The notes under the pieces are model-generated. The model worked only from the letters and a program-made list of their open reading frames with translations. It made no database searches and was not told the origin of the DNA. From NCBI GenBank assembly GCA_050122535.1, contig JASFIT010000254.1, positions 1-6,940 on the forward strand: 6,940 nucleotides of DNA, in the 5' to 3' direction. Origin of the DNA: JASFEQ01 sp050122535. GTDB taxonomy: Bacteria; Desulfobacterota; DSM-4660; Desulfatiglandales; HGW-15. Below, in pieces: positions 5,874 to 6,940 of this stretch; within the stretch, counting starts at the first letter, position 1, and each line of letters begins with the position of its first letter. The translations under genes were made by a program, and so were the position numbers.

Positions 5874-6940
5874 CTACCGGGCGATCTGTCGCAAATAGAG
5901 TAAAATGTCTGCTGCCTGCTGGCGGCTGAGACGCTCGAGCGTAAAGTTGGGCATGTAGGGTTCATCTCGGTGCCGGGTACCCTTGGCGAGCATTCTATGG
6001 AATTTCCCCAGATCAGTGGTAAAGTGGGTTGCCTTCTGGGGCAGATTCTTTGTCCCGTGGCAGCGGGCGCAGCTCAGATTCCAAAGTCTTTCCCCCTTGC
6101 CAGAATTTCCCGCATATTTGGTGCCATCCTCGTACTCAACCACGATACTTCCTTGGCGGGTGTACCTGGCTGATTTGAAATCACCCCGGAAGGTGTTGTC
6201 TGCCTTTTTCGCATATTTGCCGGCCAAAAGGCTGCGCAGCCCTTTAGCATACTGGGTGTCTGCCGAATGGGAAGTGAGTACTGCTTTCATGTGGGCTGCC
6301 TGTTCTGGCGAGAGGTCAAGATCTTTAAGCCTTATCTCCTGATCCCAGAAAAAGGCCAAAAGGGCGTAGAGCTCCCACTCTTCCAAGTAGCGTCCCGCGC
6401 TGCAATAGGCACTACAAACCTGGATGGCATCTTGCAGGCTGTCTGGGTCCATGGTCTTGCAGCCCGGGCCACAGACCTTGAGGAGAGGTCCGCAAGGCGT
6501 GGACGGCGGTTTCTTGCCCTTGGGCACGCACAGGTGGTGATAAATGCCATAATAGTCAGCATAAAAGGTCTCCCGATTCACAGCGCCCCACATCGTAGCC
6601 CCCTGCAGCAAGTAAATTTTCTGACCCGTCTTTTCTATCCATTCAAAACGGGCTTCAGGGTCCTGGCTCGTCAGGTCGGGATCCTCACGCTCATAATTGT
6701 GACAGCTCATGCACTTGAAAAATTGGGATATGGGCTTGGAAGGACGGCGGCCTGTGGGTGGCTTTTTGACCTGACCATTGATGAAAAGTTCCTTGCCCCA
6801 ATTGGAGAAGTCCTTCCAGGTATAACGCTTGCCGCCCTTAAAGACGAGGTTCTTAATCTTCTTTTGATGATTCGCTCGACCCTTACCGCCCATGAGGCGA
6901 TCCAGGCCAGGTGAATCGGCTGCCAACGTTGGGGTGGCAA
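5874..6940 (-). CDS. Exported di-haem c-type cytochrome with cysteine-rich middle (5' end cut by right edge)
   Basis: This is an electron-transfer protein of the cell envelope. The frame is open to the edge; its first visible residues are (F/L/I/V)-ATPTLA then ADSPGLD, which looks like the end of a signal peptide with A-x-A-like cleavage. An apparent TTG start at 6926 lies inside this and is probably not real. Numbering from that TTG gives 350 residues. Haem sites are CMSCH at 72-76 and CARCH at 286-290. M325 in YMPNF is the likely sixth ligand of haem 2, followed by a class I-like end (LSRQQAADILLYLRQ, 333-347). M112 in ATMWGAVNRETF is a candidate ligand for haem 1. The middle holds C133, C145, C152, C156, C171 and C175, including CSAYCSAGR, then EEWELYALLAFFW (182-194). 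I recall a similar CSxxCSxGR...EWEL arrangement in other di-haem cytochromes. The exact partner is unknown. The gene ends 100 bp before the flavin reductase gene. Confidence 0.88.
   Translation of the reverse strand, partial: ATPTLAADSPGLDRLMGGKGRANHQKKIKNLVFKGGKRYTWKDFSNWGKELFINGQVKKPPTGRRPSKPISQFFKCMSCHNYEREDPDLTSQDPEARFEWIEKTGQKIYLLQGATMWGAVNRETFYADYYGIYHHLCVPKGKKPPSTPCGPLLKVCGPGCKTMDPDSLQDAIQVCSAYCSAGRYLEEWELYALLAFFWDQEIRLKDLDLSPEQAAHMKAVLTSHSADTQYAKGLRSLLAGKYAKKADNTFRGDFKSARYTRQGSIVVEYEDGTKYAGNSGKGERLWNLSCARCHGTKNLPQKATHFTTDLGKFHRMLAKGTRHRDEPYMPNFTLERLSRQQAADILLYLRQIAR

Noticed and set aside
6267..6914. 215-codon plus-strand frame
   Set aside because: It is antisense to the cytochrome and covers the same bases as the first haem site; no recognisable domain.

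Overview
The window looks like chromosomal DNA from a heterotrophic, probably anaerobic bacterium. My best guess is a Desulfobacterota (deltaproteobacterial) sulfate reducer or syntroph. This is an inference from the mix of CoA-thioester catabolic genes, a multi-Cys c-type cytochrome, roughly even base composition, and intergenic repeats of the 'GTCATTCCGG...' and 'AAATCCCCCT...' kinds that I associate with such genomes. No rRNA or other phylogenetic marker is present.

All six genes lie on the minus strand, so the biological order runs from high to low coordinates. At 5874-6940 is a secreted di-haem c-type cytochrome whose N-terminus (signal peptide) is cut by the right edge. After a 100-bp AT-rich spacer comes a 668-residue FadH/Old-Yellow-Enzyme type flavin/Fe-S reductase (3767-5773). 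A 67-bp gap leads to a BKACE-family (DUF849) beta-keto acid cleavage enzyme (2824-3699). A 461-bp non-coding stretch packed with inverted repeats follows. Next are a minimal biotin carboxyl carrier protein (2093-2362), a 97-bp gap with a 22-bp GC palindrome and a very strong G-quadruplex motif, a biotin carboxylase (631-1995), a 35-bp gap, and the first 198 codons of an acyl-CoA dehydrogenase (1-595) that most resembles isovaleryl-CoA dehydrogenases. That last gene runs off the left edge.

Read together, this is an acyl-CoA breakdown cluster. An IVD-like dehydrogenase makes an enoyl-CoA, and a split biotin-dependent carboxylase (separate BC and BCCP; carboxyltransferase not in view and expected beyond the left edge) would carboxylate it. 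A BKACE enzyme exchanges a beta-keto acid with acetyl-CoA to give acetoacetate plus an acyl-CoA, and the flavin reductase would handle an enoyl or dienoyl intermediate. One candidate is a leucine/isovalerate-type or related branched-chain route, but the substrate cannot be settled from this window. The long repeat-filled gap may split the genes into two transcription units (reductase + BKACE; BCCP + BC + dehydrogenase).

No tRNA, rRNA, CRISPR array, transposase or complete mobile element was seen. The whole plus strand appears to be non-coding shadow.
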